A stretch of 64,000 nucleotides of DNA from contig CM051510.1 of the NCBI GenBank assembly GCA_028015205.1, positions 30,938,580 to 31,002,579 on the forward strand, given 5' to 3'. A program made the translations under genes and the position numbers. The stretch comes from Mytilisepta virgata. Its lineage: Eukaryota; Mollusca; Bivalvia; Mytilida; Mytilidae. Below are positions 1 to 12,475 of this stretch, one piece after another (within the stretch, counting starts at the first letter, position 1; each line of letters opens with the position of its first letter). The notes under the pieces were generated by a model. The model was not told the origin of the DNA and did not search any database. It saw nothing but the letters and a program-made list of their open reading frames with translations.

Positions 1-870
1 CACCCTATACACAATGTATAAGAAACAAGGATTCTGATTGGTTGATATTAGCATATTTTTCTCAAATCATCTCGGTTTTCCTTAATTGATTAAAAGGGGG
101 GTTTTTGTCTTGTGAATTTGTCCTTTTTTACCAACTGCAGAGGGGTAATTGCAAAACATTTTCCATTGAGTTGAATACTTAACGTCTTTATCATCACTGA
201 ATTTTAATAAATGATATTCAGTGTAATTATGCAGATACATCACAAACAGTCAAAATATTTGCTCGCTGTAGTCTTGAGACTAAATTTCCCTCGACTGGCA
301 TCTTGGCATATCATACTACCACTCAAATATTATTTTTCTGCAAATAATCCCCCTTATCATGTTTAGAATATTTTTTTTATTGAACAATTTCTTTGATTGA
401 TAAAAACTTCGAAAAAGAATTTTAAGAAATTTTAGAAATTTGCATTTATGGTGTTGTATACAATGGTGTTAAATTAATTTGTTATTGGTGCTATGTAAAT
501 AGATTTAATATTTTGAAATATTCTTGATTTTTTTTATGCTAATAAAAATGCTTTAGTGTATAGCCTGCTCAAAACTTTTTAAAACAATTCTTGTAATTCA
601 ATTCATAAAATATTTTTAAATGAAACCTTTTCTTTTCAATGTAACATTCAACAGAGATTTGGAAAGTAGTGTACATAAAGATATACATGTATGTCAACAG
701 TTTACATGTATTTGTAATTTATTTTTTGATGACATTTGATTGCATTTACTTAAGAGATTAATGAATCATGGTTAATTATACACTAAAATAAAAATGCTGA
801 AACGTCAATGATTGAAAATTCCTTGTTTTATTTGTTCATTTGTCTAATGACAACATTTTGGTGTCCTTTT
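1..870. other. Gene-free AT-rich sequence
   Basis: AT-rich sequence with no convincing exon, RNA gene or repeat boundary that I can see. It ends where the first copy of the CTCACCTG-type repeat begins. Confidence 0.5.
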
Positions 871-1820
871 TAGCTCACCTTGCCTGAAGGGCCAAGTGAG
901 CTTTTCTCATCACTTGGCGTCCGTCGTAACAAAATATAACATGAATGTTCCTTATGAGGTGCTGACCAAGTGTTGTTACTTTGTTGCCGATCCATCATCC
1001 AAGATGGCTGCCAGCGGGGGACTAAGTTTAAAATTGGACCCTATGGGAAATGCATACAAATGACTTCTTTTAGAGAACCACTGAATGGAATGTAACAAAA
1101 CATAGCATGAATGTTCCTTACAAGGTGCTGACCAAGTGTTGTTACTTTGTAGCCGTTACATCATTCAAAATGGCCACCAGTGAGGGACTTAGTTTAACAT
1201 AGGACCCTAAGGGAAATACATACAAATATCTTCTTCTATAGAACCACTGAATGGAATGAAACCAAACATGGCATGAATGTTCCTTATGAGATGCTTACCA
1301 AGTGTTGTTACTTTGGTGCCTATCCATCATCCAAGATGGCCGCCATCAGGGGACTTAGTTTAACATAGGACCCTATGGGAAATACATACAAATGTCTTCT
1401 TTAAGAGAACCACAGTATGGAATCAAACCAAATATGGCATGAATGTTCTTTATGAGGTGCTGACCAAGTGTTGTTACTTTGTAGCCGATCCATCATCCAA
1501 GATGGCCGCCAGCAGGGGACTTAGTTTAACATAAGACCCTATGAGAAATACATACAAATGTCTTCTTTTAGAGAACCACTGAATGGAATGACACCAAATA
1601 TGGCAAGACTTAGCAGAAATGGTCCTTAGATGGTTCTCTTTTAGAAATGTATTCATTGACCTGGACTAAACCAAGATGACTGCCACAGCTGAAATTAGTT
1701 TAACATAGAATCCTATAGAAAAACCAGCCAAATTGACTGCAACACTTAAATTTTTAGGTCTGCTGAAGGTGAAAAGTTAAATCCAGGTGAGCGATACAGG
1801 CTCTTGAGAGCCTCTAGTTA
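871..1820 (+). repeat. CTCACC-type interspersed repeat, copy 1
   Basis: It begins with TAGCTCACCTTGCC..AAGTGAGC and ends with GGTGAGCGATACAGGCTCTTGAGAGCCTCTAGT. In between are about four or five diverged copies of a roughly 175-bp module containing 'AACCACTGAATGGAATG', 'CCAAGATGGC(T/C)GCCA' and 'CTTAGTTTAACATAGGACCC'. The same ends and modules recur at 5714, 9655, 16191, 49947, 53998 and 57101. Short open frames inside are by-products of the repeats. No transposase is visible, so it would be non-autonomous if mobile. The family name is unknown to me. Confidence 0.8.
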
Positions 1821-3146
1821 AAATTATTAACATAACACAATTCATACTGTGATTTCGGCCGACATGTTTTTATTGCCATTTATGTGTTATAAAAATGTAC
1901 TATCCAAATATTTCTAATTTGTTCTGTATTTTAGTTCAATGTACTAATATAGTTTTACCATACATGTATTTAAAGTAGTAAAAAATATTGAAATATGTAT
2001 TTATAGGATGTGTTTATGTAATATGTATATGTGATATCTATAATACAATTTATTAATACAAATAAATTTATTCTTTCTGTTTTCATTTTTCACAAATGTG
2101 AATGGGAAATATATATATGAAGAGTAGAACATATAGTGTTAATGTCCAGTAGACAACATCTTATCTCCAAATTGAAAAGTCCAAAAAAAGCTTATTGCTA
2201 CCAAACAATCTTGAAAACAGTGGGAAGCCCCACATGCTTGGTCTTAAATGGACCCTTCTTGTTATACCCCCCGCAAACAAAGTTTGGGGAGGTATATAGG
2301 AATCACCTTGTCCATCTTTACAGAAAGGAAGTACATCATCCAAAGATGTGCATGAAGAAAAATCTTTGCTTTCCCGATATCACACAAGGGAGACTTCTAT
2401 TTTTTTTGTAATTTCTTTTGTAATGTCTAGTTTGACATTGAAGCCTTTTCTTTGCTATTTGGGACAATTTGCTTATCCACATCTTGTCTTTGGAAAGGAG
2501 AAAATAGCTGTTGATTTTAACTCGCGTTATGTATTCTCAAATGGCATGCTGTCTTGGTCTTGTGAAAATTACTTCTGACATTCTTATAGGGTCTTAGAAA
2601 TAGCCAAAGACAGATGTTATGGATGACTAGAATTCCATGTTTTTTGGATAGTGTACTATGTGTTTTCATTTTTTCAGGGGTGTTGCATGCAAAAGTCTAA
2701 TAAGAAGGGGATATGTGCTTAGCAACATTTTAGCAATTTGAATGGTTGTTCTCTGGGTTGTTACTGTGGTTTCTGCAGCTTCAATTGGGCGTGCTTCCAT
2801 TTTCAAGTCTGACCTCAAGGTGAGGTCCATGCCATTGTTTCATTTCCGGCCTTGAGCACAAAGAAGGAGTATATATCTGGCAACAAAACTGTTATATAAT
2901 ATTACTACAAGAATGGAGACAGGGATAAAGAACATGTCCTGACACTTCATGTTTATACTGTTATTCATATCTTGCTCAGGATATAATTAATTTAATGCTA
3001 CCCAGGTCTAAGTTCACCCGACTAGACTGCTGAGGATGAACAAGTAGGCTGGTTCTGGTAGAATAATAGGGAGAAAATTTACATCCCGTAAAAATTGCCA
3101 TAATGCTGTAATCTTTAATTTTAAACTTAGAAAGACGCGCGCCTTT
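1821..3146. other. Intergenic, 3' of C1q gene A
   Basis: AT-rich sequence downstream of the minus-strand C1q gene A. It holds a short repeat at 2255-2420 and otherwise nothing I recognise. Confidence 0.4.
2255..2420 (+). repeat. TATACCCCCC..GCAAAC repeat, short copy
   Basis: Starts 'TATACCCCCCGCAAAC', followed by 'GGGGAGGTATATAGGAAT' and 'TGCATGAAG'. A longer copy with the same order of motifs lies at 12007-12475. No coding capacity. Confidence 0.6.
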
Positions 3147-3577
3147 TTATCGTAGTAACCAACCTGAAAAAGAGGGTTTGCCACGCCTATCACTATAAAT
3201 ACTTCCAGATCCAGAAATAATTCGAACAAAGACCACATCTCCCCGAGAGACATGCGCAACGACAGTTCCGCTTACAGAACTATCGTTACTGGATGTGGCA
3301 TACAGGTAACTTGTTCCATATACTGCATTGTTGATCATCAGGTCTGTGGCGTGACCAGAATTATACATACGAATAGTCCAAACAAACACATAAACACCGT
3401 CAGTTGGAGCAGTAAAAACACCAGTTACGCCGTTATAACCGCTTCCATAATTTGATGTAATGACATCAAATATAAGCGTATGTCCAGGACCCGGATTAAC
3501 TGTATTCGCAGACATCTGTGCATAAAAAGCAACGATTCCTTCGGTACCAATATTACCACGTGGAATAAGCAATCGTT
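3147..3577 (-). CDS. C1q-domain protein A, exon 2 (globular C1q domain)
   Basis: Encodes the C-terminal globular C1q domain of a secreted C1q-domain-containing (C1qDC) protein, the large bivalve family of lectin-like pattern-recognition proteins. The acceptor is a polypyrimidine-rich tract ending in CAG just before 3577. The reading frame enters with two bases that complete a Glu codon, then RLLIPRG, then the domain start IVAFYAQMS. Family landmarks are TLIFDVI, GVFTAP..GVYVFVWTI, the SSVSGTVVAHV..GD segment and the ending PSFSGWLL before the stop. It partners with exon 1 at 12723-13182: the donor phase (one base, G) fits exactly and the strand agrees, although the intron is about 9.1 kb. Other short exons in that intron cannot be excluded. 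Confidence 0.9.
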
Positions 3578-4015
3578 CTGGAACAAAAAATGAAAACATC
3601 TTACATTATACAGTTCTTCTAGGATTCCATTCACTGTCTATCAATTATTCTAATTTATCGCTTAGTTGTGTTCAGAAAACAATTTTATTTGATATAACTA
3701 AATTGTCAATGAACATATATTTCAATAGAGCGACAGTATCCGACCAGCAGCTATGTTTTGTTTGTTTAGTTTGGGTTTTACGCCGTTTTCAGCACATTTG
3801 GCTATTTCGCGGAGGCCAGTTTTTATTGGTGGAGGAAGCCGGAGTAATCATGTAATCTTCTGACCTAATAAGGGGGTCGAATAAATTTCAATGTTATTAT
3901 GTCAATGACCAAATAAACTATTAAGCCCCGTCCATTAACCAGAACCTCGCGTGACCAACATTTACAACGGGACGGCTATGTATTGCAAAAACAATTCAAA
4001 TTAGGAAAAAATTTA

Positions 4016-4170
4016 GGGGATACTGTATAGTATTTTATCAGTTGCCGACGTAAACCGCTGGTAAATCGCAAATTGAGTTTACCTGGCGACGCGTAGCGTA
4101 AACGGATATTTGCGATGGTAAAACCACCAGTTTATGTCGGCAACTGATAAAATACAATACAGTTATCCCC
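4016..4170. repeat. MITE-like inverted-repeat element
   Basis: Starts GGGGATACTGTATAG and ends with the near-complement CAATACAGTTATCCCC. The arms pair for about 40 bp (TATCAGTTGCCGACGTAAAC against GTTTATGTCGGCAACTGATA). There is no coding capacity. A second inverted structure follows immediately at 4171-4338. Confidence 0.75.
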
Positions 4171-4338
4171 ATTCTAATGCAACCTCCGTTAAACGTTAAA
4201 AATAGAATAAAAAGTAAACAGGAAACGTCAAATGCGTTTGCGCAACGTTGTCGTCAATGGTTCCGACGGTAAACCGTGGATTTTACGCTTGACATTATGC
4301 AATAAAAAAGGACGTTATATGTTATGTTGCATTAGAAT
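4171..4338. repeat. Second inverted-repeat unit (ATTCTAATGCAAC ends)
   Basis: ATTCTAATGCAAC at the start is the exact inverse complement of GTTGCATTAGAAT at the end. It directly abuts the preceding inverted repeat, so the two may be halves of one composite element or one nested in another. Confidence 0.6.
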
Positions 4339-4597
4339 ATGTAATTGACTTTATTTTATGCTGTTTTCTGTCTTATTTCATAATGAATATAAAAAATACT
4401 TTGCACTTGTATAGTTGTCGTCATGATTTACAGGGAATTGTTTCACGCGGAAGAACAAAATCCCGTGTTTGTAAACAGTGCTTGATATTTAATTACACCA
4501 AGCTGTGAGGTACCTCACGGGATTCAATTGTTAGAAAAAAATATTTATCCATTGAAGAAAAATATGTCCCCTTCATAAATTGCAGGATAAAGACAAC

Positions 4598-4735
4598 ATT
4601 GATACCTTGGCTTTGAATAAAGAATTTATTTGGACTCGGCACGAAACTGGGGAAAAGACTCACTGAAAGCTCGTCTTTTCTCCAGTTTCTAAGACTCATC
4701 CAAATAAATTCTGTATTCAAAGCCAAGGTATCAAT
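4598..4735. repeat. Long hairpin (imperfect palindrome)
   Basis: ATTGATACCTTGGCTTTGAA at the left pairs with TTCAAAGCCAAGGTATCAAT at the right. The central parts also pair (GAATTTATTTGGA with TCCAAATAAATTC). It would fold into one long hairpin as DNA or RNA and is typical of a MITE. Confidence 0.8.
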
Positions 4736-5713
4736 ATTGTATATTTATACACCAGAGTGTCATGATAGATAAATGATTTGGGTACCCACAAAACCGGTTT
4801 AACCCCACCCCTGTTGAGGGTCTGTACCAAATCAGACTATCCAGACTCTGTTGTGTTTATCTTTGTGATTTGTGCACTTTTATGTTATGAGGGGGTGGAA
4901 AGGGTATTGGGAGACAGGGAGAAAGCGGGCGGGAGAAAGGAGAAAGGGGCGGGAGAAAGGAGGGAGAACTATCAAAGGGAGACGAACTTTAATGTTGAAA
5001 AAATATAAAGAGGTAAAAAAACGAAAAAACTGGATACTAAATGTTCTAATAAATGGACAAATCTTTGAAAAAAGGCAACATTTATATTTCCCAAACCATT
5101 TTTGCCATTTCCGATCATTCCATTAAAAAATTTGATGTTCAATCTGACTTAAACTAACATGATATTATAGACAAATTATTTTATCGCCATTTCAAACCAT
5201 TGTTAACATGCTTAAGTCTTTACGCATGAAAAATCTTAATTCTCCACGTTTAACCGTGGGTTTGATGTGGGATACTTAGGCATAGGAATAGTACTTCTTC
5301 GTCCCAGAAACCATACTTCTGAGGGCTTAATACTTGTAAAGATAAAAATATAACTTTGGCATTTAAGTAGGTATTGTGTGTAGACTCTGTATAGGCCAAT
5401 TTCGACCTACTGCACATTTATAAATGAACAACAAATGGATAATCGGACAGGTCAACAATGACATATATTCCAACCAATCAATATCACCCAAACAGACAGA
5501 ACCCCAAACAAAAATAACATAAAAGAGCACAGAACACATCACAGAGTCAGGATAGTCCATGCATATTTCAACAATTTTCCAGGTCACCTTAAAACATTTA
5601 CGTTATCTACTTGACCATACAAAGTAAGGTGTTCTCGAGGACAGGGAAAAATAGAGATGACACAATAAAAAACTATGTCTAATTTCATGATCCTCATACA
5701 TGACCATACATAT

Positions 5714-6880
5714 CAACAAGAGGTTCACCAGAGCCTGTATCGCTCACCTGGAGCCTGGTTTTCATTGGACAATTAATCAAATATTTGACCAAGTTTGTTG
5801 CAATTGGTTCAATTGTTCAGGGAAAATTTGTTGAAGATTTATTTTTCATAAGGTTTAATGTTCAAATATGTTCCCTGATGGTGGTAGTCCTGGCAGGAAG
5901 TTGACAAAATTGACCAGGAATAAGGGTGAACCTTAAATAAATGTAACAGAACCCGACCTCAAATTACACAAACCAATAACTCCTAAACAGAATTTGGGAT
6001 TCCCTTCAAAATTTCAGGGTAGGTAGATCTCAACATGGCAAACATTTTCAATTATATTTCACTTCTATCTCAAATAGTTTTGGAGATAAATGCAAAAATG
6101 TTAAAATTTAGAAAATTTGACAAAAAAGGGCAATAACTCCTAAATGGGTTATGGGATTTCCTTTAAAATTTCGGGGTATGTAGATCTCAACATGGCAAAC
6201 ATTTTTCAAATTTACATTTCACTTCTATCTCAAATAGTTTTGGAGATAAATGACGAAAAATGTTAAATTATGAAAATTTGACGAAAAAAGGGCAATAACT
6301 CCTAAATGGGTTTTAGGATTTCCTTCAAAATTTCAGGTTAGGTAGATCTTGTCGTGCTGATCAATTTTACCCCATGTCAGATTTTTGATATCTCTAACGG
6401 TTTTTAAGTTATAACCAAAAACAACACCCCTATATTCTATTTTTAGCTACGACAGCCATGTTTTATGTCAGATTAAAATAAATTGAGGAGCGTTTGTAGA
6501 GGACATGTCATAGATCATTCCTATTAAGTTTCAAACCAATCGGCTCAGCGGTTTCAGAGGAGAAGATTTTTTAATAAAAAAAATTTGAAAATTTGACAAA
6601 AAAAGGGCAACAACTCCTAAATGGGTTTTTGGATTTCCTTTAAAATTTCAGGGTAGGTAGATCTCAACATGACAAACATTTTTTAAATTTACATTTCACT
6701 TCTATCTCAAATAGTTTTGGAGATAAATGACGAAAAATGTTAAAATTTAGAAAATTTGACGAAAAAAGGGCAATAACTCCTAAATGGGTTTTGGAATTTC
6801 CTTCAAAATTTCAGGGTAGGTAGATCTTGTCATGCTGATCAATTTTACCTATGTCAGATTTCTGTAACGGTTTTTCTGCA
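5714..6880 (-). repeat. CTCACC-type interspersed repeat, copy 2 (truncated)
   Basis: Begins with the family end (AACAAGAGG..CCAGAGCCTGTATCGCTCACCTGG). It continues as direct repeats built on 'AAAAAGGGCAATAACTCCTAAATGGG' and 'TTTCAGGGTAGGTAGATCT'. The expected other end (GACGGACGCCAAGTGATGAG) is absent. The copy stops near 6880, where an unrelated short palindrome (CTGCAGCGCTGCTGCAG) begins. Confidence 0.7.
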
Positions 6881-8235
6881 GCGCTGCTGCAGCGAAGATA
6901 AGCTTTAGCTTATCTAGCTGACGCTGCGCGTAAGATTGTTAGCACGCTGGCAATAACTTTGTACTGAGCCATCTAACCTCTTTCCTGTTTGCGTATTGAT
7001 ACAATGTATGAAAGTAGTGCAGTCTCCATTGTCAGGACCCAGTTCAACCTGAACCAGTCTCAGTTGTAGGCTTGTGCATTACCTGGGGACATTTTGATCT
7101 CTTTCATTTTTAAATAGATTTAATTACATAATTCTTGTACAATGCGACTCGTTATAAGCCTTTAATTTCGACGTTTATACAATCCAGAAAGCTCGTCTCA
7201 AAGATGAATCAAGTCCATCACCTAATCTATTAATACGATTAGATGCTACGTCACATCGGTCAGTTGAAAATTTAAACAAGTTCATTGTCAATATCGGTCG
7301 TCACGTAACAGATATGAATTCCCACCCTCAGGTGTGAGTTGGAGTTATTGAAACTGTAATATTTTCATGAATATTTGTGCGTATGACCAAAAAATAAATA
7401 ATTGTTTGTTTCCCCAATTGGTTGGGCGGTATCAATTTATCAGGTTTGTACACATCTTTCCAAACTATCTAGTGTTTTCCGGAGAGGGCTTATATAGGTT
7501 TAGCCTGCTGACCAATCTTATTCATGATAACTTTTATGAATAAAATATTGTTTATATTAAATAATTATAAACAAATTCGCCTTTAAGACGGAATTTGCAG
7601 GCGTGCATTTTAATCAGATCGTGGACAATTCATCGCGCATGATCAGAAAAATTAAGTAAACAGTTCACGAAGAATGTCTAAATATAAATTCTCATTATTT
7701 GAAGGAAAAAAATATGCGAAATGTGCAGTACATTCTTATTTTAGAAAGGTACACTGTTTTATACGGAATGGAATAAAAGAAACGACAATTAAGGTTAAGG
7801 AGAGAACAAGGATTATTAATAAAACGCATGTATTATTTTTATAATTATTTATTGACCCAATTTATTTTTGTTGATTCCATAAAGGATCCATCAAATTTGA
7901 CTCTCACGAAGATCGTTCGGTTATTTTCGACAATTAGTAGAGCATATAAATTATCTAAACAGTGTTTGGTCGTAATATCGACAATCTTGCAACATGGGGA
8001 TTCCTCAGTATGGAGCGACCATTTGACTCGATGGGGTGGTTTTGCATGACGATATATATCTCCAAGAACAAGACTTATCAATCGTTTTTGAAATTACGGA
8101 CATCAGAGATATATAAAACATGCCATGCATGTTTCGTTCTCACTTTTCCTCGACAAAAACAAAATAGGCTATATCGTCAATTTTCCCCGTCCAGTCCCAA
8201 TACGGGGATATTTCAAAAATGAATTCGGATTCTTT

Positions 8236-8430
8236 AGAAATCTGAAACTGTCTTATATACTGTTCCTTAAATATCCCCGTGTATCTCTGAAACACTTTCT
8301 TATATACTGTTCCTCAAATTCCCCGTGTATCTCTGAAACACTGTCTTATATACTGTTCCTCAAATTTCCCCGTATATCTCTGAAACACCGTCTTATATAC
8401 TGTTCCTCAAATTTCTCCGTTTAACTCTTT
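8236..8430 (+). repeat. 47-bp tandem repeat, four units
   Basis: The sequence TCTTATATACTGTTCCT recurs at 8251, 8298, 8344 and 8391, giving a period of 46-47 bp. Each unit also contains a CCCCGT(G/A)TATCTCTGAAACAC segment. There are no unique spacers. An open frame across it is repeat-driven. Confidence 0.85.
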
Positions 8431-9654
8431 AACGCTGTCTGTTACATAGTCTGTCTGTCTTTTATTTCGTTATTTTCTTCAAATTGGATTACAATTTATT
8501 ACGAAATAAATGTCATCAATTGATATTTATTTATTTTTGTTTTTTTTTTTTTGTTTGATTTGTGGTACCTTTTTTCTTAATGCATATAGTCAAATTGCAC
8601 GTACATGTATTTGATTCTTAAAAATGTTATCTTTTGAAAAAAATGTAATGATAACAACATTTTATATGCTTCCTATATTATATACATGATGTACATAACG
8701 GAATTTAATGTCATTGATTAACCTTTGTTTCGTTCTAAGATGAAATAAAATTTCGACGTCTGTTTACAAAATGTAACGTTTCCTGTGCTGGGAATTTTCC
8801 TCAGATACAAATACAACAAAACAATTGAAAACTTATCTTTTATCCATTTCATTCGTTCTTGGTAGGTCTGCAATAAGTCATATCAAATTTCCCCGTTGAC
8901 GTTATAATCAAATTCAATATTTGTCCCGAACAGCGTAAGTTTGCCTTTTTTATGGCATACATGTTATTTTTCCAAATTGTATTGATTGAAGATATTATCA
9001 TACCGTCGTATATTTTTCCGCCAGTTTTTGCACGAGATTTTTGTAGTCTTGTCAATTCATGTTACACAACTAAGTTCATAATACCCTGACTTCAAACAAT
9101 ATACGGCTGTCAAGATTATTGTCAATCATTCTCTGGTCTACAGCTGACCCATTTATTTATGCTGACACCGATGTTGGACAAGTCTGTTATTACGAAGGTT
9201 AAAAAAAACTCCCGACTGTATAGGAATAAAACGTATCACAAAATACCGAAATAAATTTGATGCACTGTGTGGCCATTTCGTTGACTGACAACTCATCAGC
9301 AGTGCTCGCGATCAAAATATTGGAAAACCGGTTAAAGATATTATGATGAATTAATTGGCACAACCATCAAAAATCAAAACAATTAAAACAAACAGGTGTC
9401 CAAACTCAGCTAAGAGTTACCTTTGCATCAAAAGGAAGAATTATAAAATTATGAAAAGGATTGGAATTAAATCAATAAGAAACCATAACGTTAATTTTTA
9501 ACCCTTTTATTATATCCCCACCGTGTTTTTCCACAGTCAAAATAAAGGATGCCCACGTTCAACGAAGTCAATAACCATCCGATGTGGATAGGATAGTTTA
9601 TGGGCAATTCTAAAAAAAACTTGGGCATTGCTCTGTCCGTTATACCTATTCCGA

Positions 9655-9975
9655 TTGCTCCTACGGGAAATTTCATACAAAAATCTTCATCTAGAAAACC
9701 ACTCAATGGATTGAAACGAAACATAGCATGAATGTTCCTTATGACGTTCTGGCCAAGTATTGTTACTTTGGTGCCGATCTGTCATCCGTGATGACCTTCT
9801 GCGGAAGACTTAGTTTAACTTAGGACCTTATGAAAAGTACATACAGACGGCTTCTTGAAAATATCTGAATGGATTGAAACCAAACATGGCATGGATGTTA
9901 ACCTCAAGGTCCCTTATCGATGAACAAATGGAAATATCAGGTGAGCGACACAGGCTCCTTTGGGGCCTCTGGTTT
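9655..9975 (+). repeat. CTCACC-type interspersed repeat, copy 3 (short)
   Basis: Contains the module 'GCATGAATGTTCCTTATGA..GTATTGTTACTTTGGTGCC' and ends with the family terminus (GGTGAGCGACACAGGCTCC..GGGGCCTCTGG). The left part is decayed or truncated, so its left boundary is approximate. Confidence 0.65.
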
Positions 9976-10130
9976 ATTTACTTGTACATGCGATGTTTTG
10001 GATGCCACTTTCTGCTACTATCTTTAACTTTAGCTTTGTAAACACAGAACAAATATACAACTGTAATTTTTTTTGAATCATTTTAATTATCTATGTTAAT
10101 TCTTTGTTTTACATTAACTCTTTTCATTAG

Positions 10131-10318
10131 CCTTGTGCAGTGATCTGCCCTTTGGTGGTTTTTGCATAACCCCTTTTGGTCATTTTGGTGATTTTGAATT
10201 GCTCTTCAACCTTTTGGATTATTGGATTGGATTTCAACAGTTTTAGCCTTGAATACAACTGATGTGATTTAAATCGATGAAATGTGCTCATCTTGTGTAT
10301 CAAAAAATTGTATTTTTA
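10131..10318 (+). repeat. Short interspersed repeat 'CTTTTGGATTATTG..AAATCGATGAAATG', copy 1
   Basis: Shares the ordered motifs 'CTTCAACCTTTTGGATTATTG', 'TTTTAGCCTTGAATACAACTGATG' and 'AAATCGATGAAATGTG..TTGTGTATCAAAA' with copies at 11597, 20310, 44445, 49262 and 52918. Boundaries are approximate. Confidence 0.6.
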
Positions 10319-11462
10319 ACCGGGATTTCCTCTGGAAAAATCCGGTTATTGAATTGGTGAAGTCAGGCGGGCCGGCAGTCGGTCGGGCGGGCGGCTGCAA
10401 ATCGTGTCCGGCCTATAACTTTCTTGTCTTAAGACCTAGACCTTAGATCTATGGTATGTGGATATGTTACCTCAAAACGGTGTGTCATGTTTAAAAAATG
10501 TTGACCTATGATCTTGACCCTTGACCTTAGGTTGAATAAATAGGTCATTATAGATCATCTTCGTGTCCGGCCTGTAACTTTTTTGGCTAAAGATCTAGGC
10601 CTTGGATTTTTTGGTTTGTAGGTAGGTTATCTCAAGATGATGTGTTGCGTACCAAGAATATTGACCTATCTGTTGACCTCAAGGTCAATAAATAGGTCAT
10701 TTTTGGGCGGCTGCCAATCGTGTGCGGCCTATAACTCTCTTGTCTTAAGACCTAGACCTGAGATCTATGGTATGTGGATATTTCACCTCAAGACGATATG
10801 TCATGTTTCAAAAATGTTGACCTATGACATTGACCCTTGACCTTAGGGTGAATAAATGATTTTAGATCATCTTCGTGTCCGGCCTGTAACTTTTTTGTCT
10901 AAAAAACCTAGTCCTTGGATTTTTGGTTTGTAGGTAGGTTATCTCAAGAATATGTGTCGCGTACCAAGAATATTGACCTTGACTGTTGACCTCAAGGTCA
11001 ATAAATAGATCATTTTTGTAACTTTTTTGTCTAAAGACCTAAGCCTTGGATCTTTGGTGTGTAGGTAGGTTACTTCGAGACCATGTTTCACATTCTAAGG
11101 ATATTGACCTTGACCTTTGACCTCAAGGTCAATAAATTGGTCATTTTTGTATCTTTTTTGCCTGAAGACCTAGGCCTTGTATGTTTGTTGTGTACGTAGG
11201 TTTGCTCAAGATGATGTGTCGCATATTAAGGATGTTGACCTTGAACTTTGACCTCAAGGTCCATAAATTGCTAATCATGTCCAGCCTGTAACTTTTTTGT
11301 CTTAAAACCTAGATCTCAGATCTTTGATGTGTGGGTAGTATACCTCAAGATGGTGTGTCGTGTACTAAAGATGTTCACGTCTGACCTTGACCCTTGACTT
11401 CTTTGTTGGAGAAAAGTTACTCAGTAAAAATTAAATAGAAGCAAAACCCGGTTTGGTGTCAC
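10319..11462 (+). repeat. Tandem-repeat element rich in TGACCT/AGGTCA half-sites
   Basis: Begins CCGGGATTTCCTCTGG and ends GCAAAACCCGGTTTGG. Inside are about seven diverged units of roughly 140 bp. Each carries 'GTGTCCGGCCTGTAACTTTTTTG', 'AAGACCTAGGCCTTGGAT' and a block such as 'TTGACCTTGACCTTTGACC' followed by 'TCAAGGTCAATAAAT'. No protein is encoded. It is an interspersed repeat carrying an internal tandem array. Confidence 0.75.
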
Positions 11463-11596
11463 TCAGACAGCTCCCTTGTTACTATTGGAGTCGATATGCC
11501 ACTGCTGGTGGACTCCAAGTCCCCGAGGATATCCCCAGCTCAGTTGCTAGTATTTTGATACTAGCCCGAAATTGATACTTAGAATATACTGTTACA

Positions 11597-11850
11597 AAAA
11601 TGTTTAATTTTGCAAAACCTAAGGAGTATCTCCCTCGTGCGTGGCTATGTCATAAAAACGTTTTGGCACAACCTCTTTTGGTAATTTTGGAAATTTTGAA
11701 TTGCCCTTCAACCTATTGGATTATTGTTTTGGATTTCAATATTTTAGGCCTTTAGCACAACTGATGAGTCGTAAATCACATCTTATGAATCAAAATTGGT
11801 ATCAAAGAATTGTATCTCTGATGATTCATAATTCAGAAAGTGACTGTTTA
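11597..11850 (+). repeat. Short interspersed repeat, copy 2
   Basis: Same motif order as 10131-10318 ('CCTAAGGAGTATCTCCCTCGTGCG', 'CAACCTATTGGATTATTG', 'CACAACTGATGAGTCGTAAATC'). This copy keeps the 5' segment ('AAGGAGTATCTCCCTCGTG'), also seen at 44450. Confidence 0.6.
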
Positions 11851-12006
11851 CTGTTACACTGTAGAATATGTTATGTTGTACGATAGTTAAACTGTTGTTA
11901 GCATTTTGTTTTACCTGTTTTAGAACAAAATATGGAACTTTATTACTTGTTCTAACTTTTAACAGTTACACGAGTTATTTTAGTGAACTACTGAATGCTA
12001 CATTTA

Positions 12007-12475
12007 TTATACCCCCCTGCAAACACAGTTTTTTGGGTGTTTTTTTTTTGTTTTTGGGGGGGGGGGGTATATAGGAATTGTCTGTCCGTCTGCCTATCTG
12101 TCTGTCTGTCCATGTATATTGTAAGCGCAACTCCTCCTAAACAGTTCAATTGATTTTGATGAGACTTCATATGAAGGTTGGGCATTATATGTAGATGTGC
12201 ATGAAGCAATATAATTATCACCGTATGCTTGCAAAGGGAGATAATTCATCTTAAGGGTTTTACATGTTTAAAGCTTGTAAGCGCAACTCCTCCTAAACCG
12301 TTCAATTCATTTTGATGAATCTTTATATAAAGGTTGGGAATCATACGTAGATGTGTATGAAGCAAGATAATTATTGCTGGATGCTTGCAAAGGGAGATAA
12401 TCAAACAACAATAATCCATTATTCTATATACTATCAGTATATGCTTTAATAAAGACCTATGCCACCTATATATGG
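12007..12475 (+). repeat. TATACCCCCC..GCAAAC repeat, long copy
   Basis: Starts 'TATACCCCCCTGCAAAC', then a G-run, 'GGTATATAGGAATTGTCTGTCC' and (CTGT)n. Two units of 'GTAAGCGCAACTCCTCCTAAAC..TTCAATT..TTTTGATGA' follow, about 160 bp apart. Confidence 0.65.

Noticed and set aside
4778..5126. Open frames in the purine-rich stretch near 4900-5000
   Set aside because: Low-complexity GGGAGAAAGG repeats; no domain and no splice context.
8236..8430. CRISPR-like array
   Set aside because: Units are contiguous 47-bp tandem repeats without unique spacers, in animal DNA.
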